In this document: positions 48,231-59,858 of the stretch, piece after piece
How positions within the stretch are numbered: position 1 is the first letter of the stretch
How the letters are laid out: every line of letters begins with the position of its first letter
From: Triplophysa rosa
Taxonomy: Eukaryota; Chordata; Actinopteri; Cypriniformes; Nemacheilidae
Direction of reading: 5' to 3'
NCBI RefSeq assembly: GCF_024868665.1
Contig: NC_079892.1
Span: forward strand, 9,002,251 to 9,066,250
DNA: 64,000 nucleotides
The notes under the pieces: model-generated
Databases searched by the model: none
Told to the model about the DNA's origin: nothing
Seen by the model: the letters and a program-made list of their open reading frames with translations, nothing else
Program-made: the position numbers and the translations under genes

Positions 48231-48751
48231 CGGATGTCTGTTTAAATGTTATGTCGCTGTCCGCTGTTTGAGGCGCTGAATTCAGACGCTTCCTTACCAC
48301 TAATACCGGTATGTAATGTTGTCAATACTTAATGAGCAAAACATGCCGCTACTCTAAGAGGCAGAATAGATATTTCAGTCAAAAAGTCCAAATTTGGCTT
48401 TATTATGAGCGAAAATAGCACAACAATAGAAAAAACGAACTCTCTTCGCAGCTTATTTCGTCACAACTTCCTTACGTAGGCTATCTCATGAGGAATCGAA
48501 TGGTTTATTTTCCCCTGAAAACCCTCGAACGCATTATTTTGTGATGCAAACAAACGTGAATAGAGGGATCAGTCTTTGATCGCGATCATTTCCTGTCTCC
48601 CGCTCCAGCGCGAGATTCTCACGGATACGTTGGCGGCGCTTCTCCTTCATTTCTTCAACTTTGCGACGCCGTATGAACAGCTGCTGGCTATAAGAGTCCG
48701 ATTGGAGGGTAATTTGGCTGGAGAATTGAGACTTTAAAGGGACTGCCTTTG
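48231..48751 (+). promoter_or_regulatory. Candidate promoter/5' UTR of the 48.75 kb exon
   Basis: GC content and CpG frequency rise here relative to the flanks (for example CCCGCTCCAGCGCGAGATTC and ACGTTGGCGGCGCTTCTCC). An ETS-type TTTCCTG lies at about 48589. No TATA box is at a clear distance. The start site is unknown. Confidence 0.4.
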
Positions 48752-48860
48752 ATGGCTTCGCCCTTTATGAAGAAGAGTGTACGGAGGGATGCATGGGGGA
48801 CGATGTCCTCAACTTTCTGGGTTGTGCTGCTGTTGAGCGGTCTGCTGATCCTGTACTGCG
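48752..48860 (+). CDS. First coding exon of an unidentified membrane/secreted protein (partial)
   Basis: An ATG opens a 36-codon frame ending TAC-TGC-G at a consensus donor (gtaagt), phase 1. The peptide has a basic start (MASPFMKKSVRRDAW) and then a hydrophobic run (STFWVVLLLSGLLILYC), as in a signal peptide or signal anchor. A second in-frame ATG at codon 18 has an A at -3, whereas the first has T, so initiation may be mixed. Downstream exons are not recognised in the window. Phase-1 signal exons often precede extracellular modules such as LDL-receptor class A repeats. LDLRAD3 neighbours PRR5L in human, so ldlrad3 is one candidate, but no residue match proves it. Confidence 0.5.
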
Positions 48861-49012
48861 GTAAGTAGCGATAGCCTGATCTGATACTAAATCTTTAATG
48901 TATTCCTGACTGTAATGCAATTGTGCGTTAAACAGCAACAACGTGAGAAATAAGTCGAGTTTGAGCATTTCACGTGAGATATCATAGACAGATACTGTAG
49001 ACTAGACTAGAC

Positions 49013-49107
<95 letters not shown>

Positions 49108-49183
49108 GCTGACAATCACTTATTTTTGTAAACTCTTACAGACAGATATTTTATTAATTGTCAACATGTTAACTAATGCCCAC

Positions 49184-49279
<96 letters not shown>

Positions 49280-49359
49280 GCTGACAATCACTTATTTTTG
49301 TAAACTCTTACAGACAGATATTTTATTAATTGTCAACATGTTAACTAATGCCCACAAAC

Positions 49360-49444
<85 letters not shown>

Positions 49445-49445
49445 C

Positions 49446-49490
<45 letters not shown>
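49013..49490. repeat. GATA microsatellite in higher-order 172-bp repeat
   Basis: Three (GATA)n tracts (about 49013-49106, 49185-49278 and 49361-49443) are separated by two near-identical 78-82 bp spacers starting GGCTGACAATCACTTATTTT at 49107 and 49279, a period of 172 bp. The last tract passes through GACA/GAGA into a (GA)n run ending at about 49490. Confidence 0.97.
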
Positions 49491-49492
<2 letters not shown>

Positions 49493-50919
49493 GAGTTCAG
49501 CCCCTTAATGTGACTAGATTAACAGTCTGGTGTTTGGGGACCAAAGAGTCAAGCCCCACTGTCTTCTGCCTCTCTCACCACCCGAGTCTTCATTAGCATT
49601 GTGTTGTCCTATTGATTTCATCTATAGCATTGCATTTAGTTAGAGGACACAGCAAAAAACAGACACTTCCTCCCCTGTGGCCTTTCGGCAAACGGACAAA
49701 AGCCCTTTATCAGTTTTTTCAAAGGATGTCGCATTTCCTGAAGCATAAACCCAAATCTCACTGTAACCTTCAGCATAATACTTTCAGAAGGGCTGTGCTG
49801 CTTTTCTGAGTCCTATTGCATATTGACTAGAGTACATTAAAATCTTTAGCTCATCCTCAGACAGGCCAGCAAATGGAAGCCTTTATTGATCGTTCTGCAG
49901 CGAACGCCATTTGCGCGCCAATTTACCCCCGAAAGGTTTTAGGGGTTCTTGTTTTTGAGCTTTAGAGACAGGAAAATAATTTCATTAAGAGCAACATTTC
50001 AACTACTTGTCCCATTATTTATCCTTTAAAAGCTTGCGGCGCATTAGAGTGCGTAACTCACTGCACGCTTGGAGACATTCCACCTGTTCGTACAAATGCT
50101 ACTCTAAAAACAACATTTGTTTGCTCACCACAGCGCCCATAATGCTCCAAACCCAGTTCAAACAGCCATTTCTCTGCGCGACATCGGCCTCATATTATTA
50201 ATACACAGAATTTATTATATATAGATTCTGTGATGTGGTGAGTCGAAAAAAACGGAATAATGGAACTTTAAAAAGGCAAGCGAGTGGCATTATTCCAAAG
50301 CAGATGCGATATAGTCTTTAATCTCATTCCACCGTTATCTGGCTTCGAAAATCAAGCTGTGAAATGGGTGAGATGATCAACTGAATGCAAGTGGCTCTTG
50401 ACCTACAGGCTCATTATGCACAAACGCCTTTAAGTTGCTCATGATAAAGCACTCGAATGAAAGTGGCCAATTTATCATTTGCATTTGTTAGTCCTAATGT
50501 GACTGCGCTGCACATGCACACGCTCTATCATAAATGTGAGTCAAACGTGCAGGCGTGTGAAGACTCAAAGCTTCCTTTCAAACTTTCTTCCAAACAATAA
50601 GAATATAAACATCTCTTCTAAAGTGCTTAGGCAACATTGGAGCTCCCTTTGACCATGCTCACTCTTTAACATTTGAAAGAATGGCAAGGTTTTATTGCAA
50701 TGGGTCTTTAGATGCAGAGAGTCAGAAGAGAATGAGGAGCTTCTGTGATGGGCCGAGCAGTTAGTGGGCCTCTTGGATATCTATAACCTGAGCCAAGTCT
50801 TCCCCTGCAATGAAAATGATAAGAACTCCTCTTATTGAGAGGACTGCAAAACGATATTGCAATTATTTTAAAATAAAAACAAAATGGATAGACTTTAGGC
50901 CTACTGAAAGTTTGTAATT

Positions 50920-51369
50920 AAGGGACAGTTCACCCAAGAAATTATGCCATCAGTCGCTCACCCTCAATACATGTCAATAAGCACCGCCATTGTTCGGTTA
51001 CCAACATTCTTCAAAATATCTTCTTTTGAGTAAATGATAGAATTTTCATTTTTGGGTGAACGGACAATGGCGGTGCTTAATGACTTGCATTGGTTTTGTG
51101 TCTAATTGAAGTGATTGGGTACCGCTGTTGTTGGTTACTCCTAAAAACCCCTGGTCCTCAATTTTATTGTACAATATAAACATCCAATTAAACATCATCT
51201 TTTGTTGCACAGAAGATAAAAGTTATGCAGGTTTTAAAACGGACACAGGAATTGCTTCTGGACCAGTTTGTTTACATCTTGCATAAAGACTTAAATGTTT
51301 AGGTTTCAAAAGACACAAGGTGAGTAAATGCTGACAAAATGTTTTATTTTTGGTGAACAATTCATTTAA
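50920..51369 (+). mobile_element. Rearranged palindromic cyprinid MITE(s)
   Basis: Begins AAGGGACAGTTCACCCAAG. An inner GGGTGAACGGACAATGGCGG near 51053 is followed by a second set of family words (GAGTAAATGCTGACAAAATG, GGTGAACAATTCATTTAAG). The words CACCGCCATTGTTCGG and the complement of GGACAATGGCGGTG pair within it. This looks like two copies joined or a nested insertion. Confidence 0.65.
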
Positions 51370-52927
51370 GTGAAACACAACCATCCACACATGGATGAGA
51401 CACCACAAAAGTACACCTTAGAAAATGTCAAAGTTACAGGATTTGACAAAGAACTGTAAAAAGGTTTGTAAAATACGAATCGCCTGAGGTGCTGTTTTAC
51501 CACGAGGGCACAGCGAGCTTTAACTCAGAAGGAAAGCACCTTTCATAAAACAAAGACGACAATCAAACAAAACCAGATGGGCATATTTATTTGGTCCAGT
51601 GATCCGTAGCTGAGAAAATAAACAATTTTGGAAAAAATAGCTTGATAGCTGTTCTGGTGGAGGACCGAAAGAAATATGAAAAGTTCATAACTCAACAACG
51701 GAATGAGCTGTTATTTAAATAAAGCCGACAAACAACGAAACAGTTCAGTGAACTGCGCCTGATGCTTATTCAAATCTTTTGCATTCCATCTCTGCGTTCC
51801 ACTGCTGTACAGACACCGAGATACCTTCTGAACTTCCACACCAGTGTGTGATAGATCAATCAGTCCGTTTGTTTCTCAGCAAAATCTATTGAGGGAGAGA
51901 AAGAGGGGGGGTGCGAGAAAGAGAGATGGAGTGTTTACAAGAGCTCATTCAATGGACACAGGGGAAGAGGAACCCTGAAGATATTTATTCAACTGGAGCG
52001 GTGTAATTCCAACTGATACATTCATACATTTTGAAACATGGCTTTGTTAAGCTTCATTGGCCAGCTCTGGGAAACAAAACCTCTGTACTCCTCCGTCTCT
52101 GCCTGCTTCTTGATTCTGCCCCTTTTCTCAGGAGCAATAAATGTTAGATTGTATTGGCACTATATAGTCCCAGCCAGATCCCATTAATATGTGTTATATT
52201 AGGTTTTCCCTTGGAAAAAAATCTTTAGAAAATACCTCATTCCCTCAAAAAACGTGCCGAGAGATACAGTTCGTCATCTCCAAATATAAGACTCGGAGAC
52301 GAAAAGCGTGGTTATGTTTTCAGACAGAAGGTCAACATTATTTTGCACCGCAGTATGTTTGTTAGTGACTCTCCTCCCTGCCGTCTGGCAGGCCACTCTA
52401 TCCTCTGCTTCAAACTCATCCAGCTTAACTAAATCAAGTTCAATTTAGCAGGATACGTGCCAGAAGTGGCATTGTGTGAGCGTTGAATAATGTAAAGCAG
52501 CTGATGCCTTCGTGGCTGAAATAATTTAAGAAAAGCTTTCAAGAATCGCTCTTGCGGCAACGTCGGAATGCTTTTTCCGCTCTCCGAAAACAAATTGTCG
52601 AATGTAAAGAGGCCGACTGCCACCAAGGTCATTTTGGTTATTTATTCAGTTATTTCGCTTTTTATCCCTCACCCGTCTGACCCCGCCTCCGTCATAAGCG
52701 TTAGCCTGTAACGAGCGCAGTCATTTCCTGTTTGTTTATAATCTGCTTTAACATCAGGTCGAAAGTTGAGACAGCATTGTAATGAAGCGGAGTTGGAAAT
52801 ATTATGAGTTAAGTCCACATGAACGACTGAGCTACCGCTGGGAAATTCAGATTTCTCGGATTATACTAGTTGTGATGTCAAAAAGGGGCGTGTACAAGTG
52901 AAAGATGGCAGGAGGCCGCTTCGAGTA

Positions 52928-53250
52928 CATGATAGTTCACCCAAAAATGAAAATTCTGTCATCATTATTTACGCACCCTCTTGTCATTTCAAACCTGTAT
53001 GACTTTCCTTCTTCCGCAGAACACAGAAGAAGATATTTTGAAGAATGCTTTACCCGGCACCCATTCACTTGAATTGTTTTTCTGTTCATACAATAGATGT
53101 AAATGGGTGCCGGCGCTGTTCGCTTATCAAGTTTCTTCAAAATATCTTCTTTTGTGTTCTGCAGAAGAAGGAAAGTCACACAGGTTTGAAATGACATGAG
53201 GGTGAGTAAATGATGAGAGAATTTTCATTTTTGAGTGAACTATCCCTTTA
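52928..53250 (+). mobile_element. Palindromic cyprinid MITE copy
   Basis: Starts GATAGTTCACCCAAAAATGA and ends GAGTGAACTATCCCTTTA. Its two halves are long inverted repeats of each other around AAATGGGTGCCGG. Confidence 0.85.
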
Positions 53251-54801
53251 GGCTCAATGAACCTTAACAGAAGTATGGAAAAACTTTTTTCAAGTTTCTA
53301 AGATGTCCTCTGTAATCCCAGACACATATGGTTGTTTAAACTCATTCTTAGCTGTTAGACGACAGTCATACACACACGCACACACGCACACAAGCATACA
53401 CACCTATCCAGAATTGTTTGCCTATCTACGGCACCGAAGGGCAGATGCTTTATGGTTCGCCTTGAAAACGTTCCCGTGTGCTCTGCATAGCAACGACAGG
53501 GAACCGGTATAAATTCTGCGTTGAATATGGAATGAATGTATTCCCATCTGACCTGTGGGCTGTAAAATTCATAAAGTGGCCCATCTCTTACAAGCACATT
53601 AACTTTTTTCTCCTCTCACTCAATTTAGAGGTAATGTCACCAACAGTTTGAGCAAATGGAGTTATCCTCGGCGGAACGCCTCCTCGTGATTACATCTCTG
53701 GCCTAAACAATATTTCAGTCAAAGCTGTATTTCATTTCGGTAATCCTTTACAACATATTAGAACTTAATAAGCAATCTCTTTTTCAGTCATTGCTTATAG
53801 AATCATCTGAATGAAGTTTGGCCTTTGAATTCGTGTTTCGACTTAAACAACTTGCCAGTGAGTGATGTCACTTGGTTGCATAAGCGTGAGTCTTCAATGT
53901 TTTGACAAAGTATAACAACTTCATAATCTACTAAGAAAGCCGTTCAAAGCTCTGCCGCTTGCTCACTACACCTTGTCTGAATGATTTATCCAAAGCGTTA
54001 GTCAAAAACTGCTTATGATTCGCATACATGCCTTTGAGGATGGCGTATTTCAAATCTGTCGATAGTTAATTTAGCATGTGCACACGTTGAACAAACACAT
54101 GTGACCCGGTGTATCCCAGTGAATTGACAAAATATTAGAGCTGTCAAACGATTAATCGTGATCCAGAATAAACGATTGTATTTACAGAATATATGCCTGT
54201 GTACTGTGCATATTTATTTTGTATTTATAAACACGTACACATACATGCATATATTTAAGAAAAATATAAAAATGAATAAACATTTGACTGGTAAACATAA
54301 ATAATTATATGTAAATATTTCCTAAATATAAGTTTTTGTGTCTATACATAAAAAATTAATATGCACAGTACATAGACATATATTACACAGTGTAACAATT
54401 TTTTTCGCCCAACCTTTTTATAGTTCTTGTACAATTCTGTGGTGCTAATTATTGTGGTAATATTTATTTTCATGTAGCATCAATGTTATAACTCAAGTAT
54501 ATTTTGAGTTTATATAACTAATTATTGCAAATAAACAAAAGCTGTACAAATTTTCACATATTTTAAGGTTTATTTTCCAATTGTCACTGTCAGAAAATTC
54601 TAGAAAATTCTGTAGCACATGGAAGGATGAAGTGATGATGAGTGACTATGTCTGGGTTCGTGAGGACAGTATTAGTCATAAAAGACAGAAACGATCAAAT
54701 ATACACTTCTGAAGTTTTGGACGACTCATTTTTAGTAACTGTTATGTTAAACTGTTGTTTTTTACACAGTGTTATGCCAGTACCTTGTAATTTCTGCTTA
54801 A

Positions 54802-55519
54802 AGAGCCGTTCACATTATAACGATAACTGAAACTATAACTATATTTGCGTCCACACCAGTGGACGATAGCGAAAACTATATGTTTATTTTAAGCCTGCGC
54901 GCTGCAGTATTTCCAGTCACTAAAATGAATGTACACAGCAAAATCGCCAGTGTTAAAAAAGGTCAAATTAACACTCACAGTGTATATATAATCCACACTA
55001 TCGAAGTGTGGATTATATATACACTGTGAGTGTTAATTTGACCTTTTATAACACTGGCGATTTTGCTGTGTAGATGACCTGCTGCTGATGCTTTCGTTTT
55101 CATTCCCGAACGTCTTTTCTCCAAAATATGACAGCAAAGGCTGGATGCTCTCTCTGAAGGATGAAGGCGTGCTCGTGTCCAGGATGTAAAGCATTTATTT
55201 TGCCAGCTTGCTTAGACTCAGAAGCATATATAATATCCTGTCGTAAACACACCGCTTTCAGACTACTACGGTCTTTAATTCAGACATAAAACCCGCGTGG
55301 CGATCACCAGTAAAACGTTATCTGCCAGAAACTGTCTGACAGTATGGTTTAACGTTCATCAGCTGGGAAAAAAATCGTTCTGAAAGTGATCCCAACGATA
55401 TCGTTCTCTGTATCTTTATCGTTCTAGTTATGATGTGAAGCCCGCTCTCCTGAATTAAGAATGATTTATAAAACGTTATTTTTAATAGTTATCGCTACCG
55501 TTATAATGTGAACGGCCCT
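54802..55519 (+). mobile_element. GGGCCGTTCACATTATAACG palindromic element
   Basis: Inserted in the hAT-type element. The inverted ends match over about 20 bp with one difference. No clean target duplication was seen. It hosts the near-perfect hairpin at 54932-55072. Confidence 0.8.
54932..55072. mobile_element. Near-perfect 141-bp hairpin MITE (CACAGCAAAATCGCCAG)
   Basis: Two 68-bp arms (54932-54999 and 55005-55072) are complementary at all but one position, around a 5-nt loop. The ends are TACACAGCAAAATCGCCAG and its complement. Flanking TA dinucleotides would fit a TA target-site duplication of the Tc1/mariner kind. The near-identity of the arms implies recent origin or repair by copying. 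Confidence 0.9.
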
Positions 55520-57054
55520 CACGAGTAATAATACCGAAATGTATAAACGTGTGAAAACCGTCGATGGATAAAAAATTATGTGATTTTCATATTCAGCCTG
55601 TTAAACTCCATAAAGAAACAGTAAAAATGAAAGCGAAAAACAACATTGTAATATGTAAACAAAAACTTTTATTCTGGATGCAATTAATCGCAATTAATCA
55701 TTTGACAGCCCTACAAAATATAAGTCCTGTCAAATTGATACCGTTGATTACAATGCCGTCATGGGAAACCAGAGGAACTTCTGAGCTGTGAGAACAGCTA
55801 TTTGACCTCTGCATGGCATTGTGGGCCAGTGGTTTCAAACAGATCAAGGCGCTGCTGTTTGAGACAGTTAATATTGACTTTAAATATGGCCGTACAGCTT
55901 TACAACCCGCCCATCGCACTATTACCCACTTTTCTCAGCAACACACACAAACCGCACGCACGCATCCGGCCAAACGAGACGGCGTAGATTGATTGCGAAG
56001 TCTTTGTGGGCAGGCTAGGGATTGAGAGTCCATGCCTACTTATCACTCAACGCATCTGTACTTGTCACAAGTTTCCCACCTTTCTTTGATTGGGATCTTT
56101 ACCATCAGGGTTCCTTTTCCGGCTGTCTGGGAGTGAAACTGTGAGACTTAATCCTCTCTGATTACCTCTGCGAGCAGGAACACCTTGCTAACACCCGCTC
56201 GTTTCAAAGGATGCGGTTGCCGGTCTAGAATGTGGTTTTAATTACATACTGTATGGTTCCAGGGACCAGATTAGACAAGATTTTGAGATTTGAATGCGTG
56301 TGAATCGACACGTCTTGAGAACGGGGAAAAAAATAGTGCTCAAAAGAATTGCTGGAATGCACGTTGCGGTATTTGTGAATGTGTTGTGAAGGCGGATGTC
56401 ACATTTAATGGGATTCATCCAAATTGGATTGCACAACCCAAACTGTAATAAGAATGCGCGGTTAGAGACGTCGGGTGGGGGTGGAAGTAGCATTTTTTTC
56501 TTTTTTTACATTTTTTTTTGTTTATGTCTGCGTTGGATGTAAATCTGTCTTTACTAATTATGCTGAATTAAAATGAAAGTTTCATACGTCGAGCCAGATG
56601 ATCCTGTGGTTAGAACACCTGTTAGAGCAGAACATCTCACATCTGCACTTTACCATAATATCTGTTTGATTTGAATAAGAACTATGAGTCATTAATTGTT
56701 ACGTATTCAATAGCAAACACCGTCATGGGAAGATATTGTTTTTGTCGAGCAATTATTCATTTGGTGTACATTTCATTAGCATGAAATAAATGTTTAGTTT
56801 ACAGCTAATGTTTCTCGTTTCAAATCTAAAGTTTAGGGCTGATGTGCTTTTAATCTCTTTTAGAAGTCCTCTGAACAAATGGATTTCTGATTTCAAATCA
56901 GGGAAAGGGATTTAGATAAAAAGGCAAACAGTGGCTTGTCCCTGCACCGATCTGAAAGATTAAGCCCATGAATTGAAATGTTGAGTTTTCAGGTTAGCTT
57001 GAGGTTTTGTAGTGAGTTTGGAGCAGTTACATTCAATTCACACTGTTTACAGAG

Positions 57055-57320
57055 TTAAAAGAATAGTTCACCCAAATTTTTTTATATTTCATCATTTACT
57101 CGCCCTCATGTCAGTCCAAACCAGTATGACTATTATTTCTTCCGCAGAACACAAAAGAAACAACATTGGCCCCCATTGACTTCCATTGTTTGGACACAAA
57201 ACAATGTTTGAGACATTTCTCAAAATATCTTTTTTCTCAAAAGGGTCATACAGGTTTTGAACAACATGAAGGTGAATAAACGAAGAATCATTTTTTACGT
57301 TTTTGTTGAACTATGCCTTT
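57055..57320 (+). mobile_element. Palindromic cyprinid MITE copy
   Basis: Starts AAAAGAATAGTTCACCCAAA and ends GTTGAACTATGCCTTT. Internal words are conserved (TTCCGCAGAACACAAAAGAA). Confidence 0.8.
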
Positions 57321-58689
57321 CATGCTGTTGCCAAATATTTTCACTTCGAGTGCTGTCATCTGAAAATAGTTCAAAATTAAATATTCATACTTGTTTTCAA
57401 AACATCAGATTTTTAAGGGCTGCTGTATTTCGCAGATACGTATTGTTGGAATTAACTCGTAGGGAATAAATGTACCTTTTATACGCCAAAAATAGAAAGT
57501 ACAATTGGGTCTTGGTCTTTAGTTTATATGGTTTCTATAGAAACCTATTATACCAATAGACCAGGATTTTTATTGCATGCAACGGATTGCCATACCACAC
57601 CAATATCACTTTCTTATGTTTTCCGAGCTCTTGGCGTAACTGTGAAATAAAAACAAATCTAAAAAGTAAATAAGTAAAAACCAAGCTTAATGAATTGGAG
57701 GATATATTTCCATACAGTAACTGCAGAGTCAAATATAGATATTCCCCTCGGACAAGATGGAAACGGAGAGAAAGACTAGATCTGTAGGAGATATATTGGC
57801 AACAAGGGGGGAACGTGTTATTATAAGCAAGGATATTTCAGTAGCAGCTTGACTTTGCAGTGGTGCGGAATTCTGAACATATTTAATTGGGTCCCCGCTG
57901 ATTGATTGCCATTCTTCCACTGAAGCTCGGAGTACGTGAGAACAATATGAGAATGTGATGAGATGTCATGTGTAGACAGCTGCACTTGGGGGTAAAATGA
58001 AAAGTGGCATTAACGGCAAAGAAAATGAATTACTCATGGATCTGAATATATGCATTAAATAGACCTTTATTAATTAGATGATCATGACACAGACCAAATA
58101 GCTATCCATTACTGGATGAAGAAGAGCTTTCCAAGAAGTAAAAAATGATAAGAAATAAACCACAGTGAAGTTATTCATCCCTAAAATACACATCTAACGT
58201 TTTCCAACGGGCATGCATCTAAATGCTTATGCTATATGGTCATTTAGGTTTGTGTTTGTAAATCTCTATAAAAACAGCATATACTGTACATGACATCATC
58301 ATCATTCTAGCAATATTATGCATCTGAATTTGACTTTTTTTAAACTCGCATAGAAGGGTTAATACAACCTGCTTTCTAATACGAAATATAGCAAACTATT
58401 TATGTGACTCGGTTTAATCATGTTTTTGGGAAGATTTGGGCATTGTTTAAGTACAGAGACGTTGTTTATTGTTAAACTATGTTTATTGTGGTGGCGAGGC
58501 CATGGTAAAATTGTTGTTACTGTGCAGGTTTTACAACAAATAAAACCAAAAGACTACAATAGTTAAAAAAATAGTGTTCGTAAGGGTAAAACATTCCTTG
58601 AATATAATCTGAAAAAACCATATCATCTAAATATAAGAACGAATAAATTTAGGGTGATATATTTTTGCAACAAGAACACGTTAGTTGGC

Positions 58690-59428
58690 ATATTGTAAGC
58701 ATGTCTCACTCTCAGAGGGGAATCGTCCGATGATTGACAGTTTAAACAGCGATGACGTCGATTAAGCGAGATAAACTCGCGCGCAAACACGCAGTCTCAG
58801 TTAAACAGGAGCCGCTCGAGACTCCAGACGACACGCGCTTTTTGGAGATGCCTCCGCACAGTTTCCCCTAGGAAGTCAACAGAACGATGCAGTATAGAAA
58901 GCCCCCAACACGAGACTGGACCTATCTGAGGTATTTTCCTCCACTTTAGCGGAATTCTGACTTGTTTGTGGATGTGTGACATGCGGTGAATACGCACGCG
59001 GCGCGTAGTGACTGTCTGAAACGCAGTGAAATGCAGACGGCGGTGAGCGCATGAGGAGCGCATTCAAACCCGATCTCTTGTTTTGAGCTTTACACGCAAG
59101 TTCTGTCTCTCCCGACGCACCGGAGCGGGGTCTATCATTGACTGCGGATGATTTTTGCATAAAGACCCTGTTCTTTATTTTGGCAGCACGTGCGAGTGAG
59201 ACTATGCAACGGTTGGTGTCTTTTTCTCTTGGTGGGGCAAAAAAGTGCCAGATGAAAGTCTCGTGCATTTAACTTTCATCTTACTGAACGGAAACCTGTC
59301 GCGCGAGCAGTTTAAAAGAGGCGCATGGAAAGTGTCCACTCATCATAAGGGATTGTTTATTAAAGCAAGGATTCGTTCGGTCGGGATGGATTTGCCGTTT
59401 TAAGCGCGTCGCTCAGATCTTCGAAAAG
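58690..59428 (+). promoter_or_regulatory. CpG-rich promoter and leader of the 59.4 kb exon
   Basis: GC- and CpG-rich block (for example AACTCGCGCGCAAACACGC, ACGCGGCGCGTAGTGAC). A CRE-like ATGACGTCG lies near 58752. Several upstream ATGs occur. The nearest to the coding start forms a five-codon ORF at 59386-59403. Confidence 0.5.
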
Positions 59429-59519
59429 ATGCAGCATCTTCGCGTGGCGTGGGCGCTCGCGGGAGCGGCGGTGTGCTTTTTCCTTGTCTTCTTCATCCAA
59501 GCGCATTTTTTCAGAGAAG
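59429..59519 (+). CDS. Alternative or separate first coding exon, hydrophobic N-terminus (partial)
   Basis: An ATG with A at -3 opens 30 codons plus one base, ending GAA-G at a gtaagc donor, phase 1. The peptide MQHLRVAWALAGAAV continues CFFLVFFIQAHFFRE, which is a short polar start and one long hydrophobic segment. This is typical of a signal anchor of a type II membrane protein or a cleavable signal. The phase is the same as in the exon at 48752-48860 on the same strand, so both could splice to the same exon 2 outside the window. I do not recognise the protein. It could also be an independent gene, for instance a Golgi-type enzyme. Confidence 0.55.
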
Positions 59520-59813
59520 GTAAGCCATTCACCAAACATTTATTGTCGTGATTTAATGAAGTGTGAAAATGCAGGGCAACACTTTACAGTGTATTGTTGG
59601 ACTTACGTATGATGCGCAACGGACATAAAATATAATCAAAATCAACTCTAAAAATAACAGCTTGTAGTTTATAACCGCGAATATACAATTGTTCATTAAA
59701 AACAATTCAATCTGTTTTAAAAATATTTGTATCCTTTTTTCCTTTTGATCCTTGTTTGAGAATATGATGCATTTCATATCATAAATAAAGGATTTATTAT
59801 TTTTTTATTTGTG

Positions 59814-59858
59814 CACAGCAAAATCGCCAGTGTTAAAAACGCTAGCGATTTTACTGTG
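59814..59858. mobile_element. 45-bp minimal version of the CACAGCAAAATCGCCAG MITE
   Basis: Left end CACAGCAAAATCGCCAGTG and right end GCTAGCGATTTTACTGTG are inverted repeats matching the ends of the hairpin at 54932-55072, with almost the entire interior missing. Confidence 0.75.

Larger units (their letters stand above)
54136..55713 (+). mobile_element. hAT-type MITE with 8-bp TSD, carrying two nested elements
   Basis: Terminal repeats TAGAGCTGTCAAACGATTAA and the complement TTAATCATTTGACAGCCCTA are flanked by a perfect direct repeat CAAAATAT at 54128-54135 and 55714-55721. An 8-bp duplication fits hAT. Inside is a second inverted-repeat element (54802-55519, ends AGAGCCGTTCACATTATAAC and GTTATAATGTGAACGGCCCT), and inside that a third (54932-55072). 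Confidence 0.9.
48861..59428 (+). other. Probable intron 1 of the plus-strand gene
   Basis: About 10.5 kb without a supportable coding exon. Contents: the GATA higher-order repeat (49013-49490), palindromic cyprinid elements at about 50920-51369, 52928-53250 and 57055-57320, and the nested hAT element (54136-55713). The second candidate first exon, with its own GC-rich leader, lies at the right end. The remaining stretches show no structure I can name. Confidence 0.45.

Noticed and set aside
57530..57545. Perfect 16-bp palindrome GGTTTCTATAGAAACC as an RFX X-box
   Set aside because: The half-sites do not match the X-box consensus well, and there is no promoter nearby.
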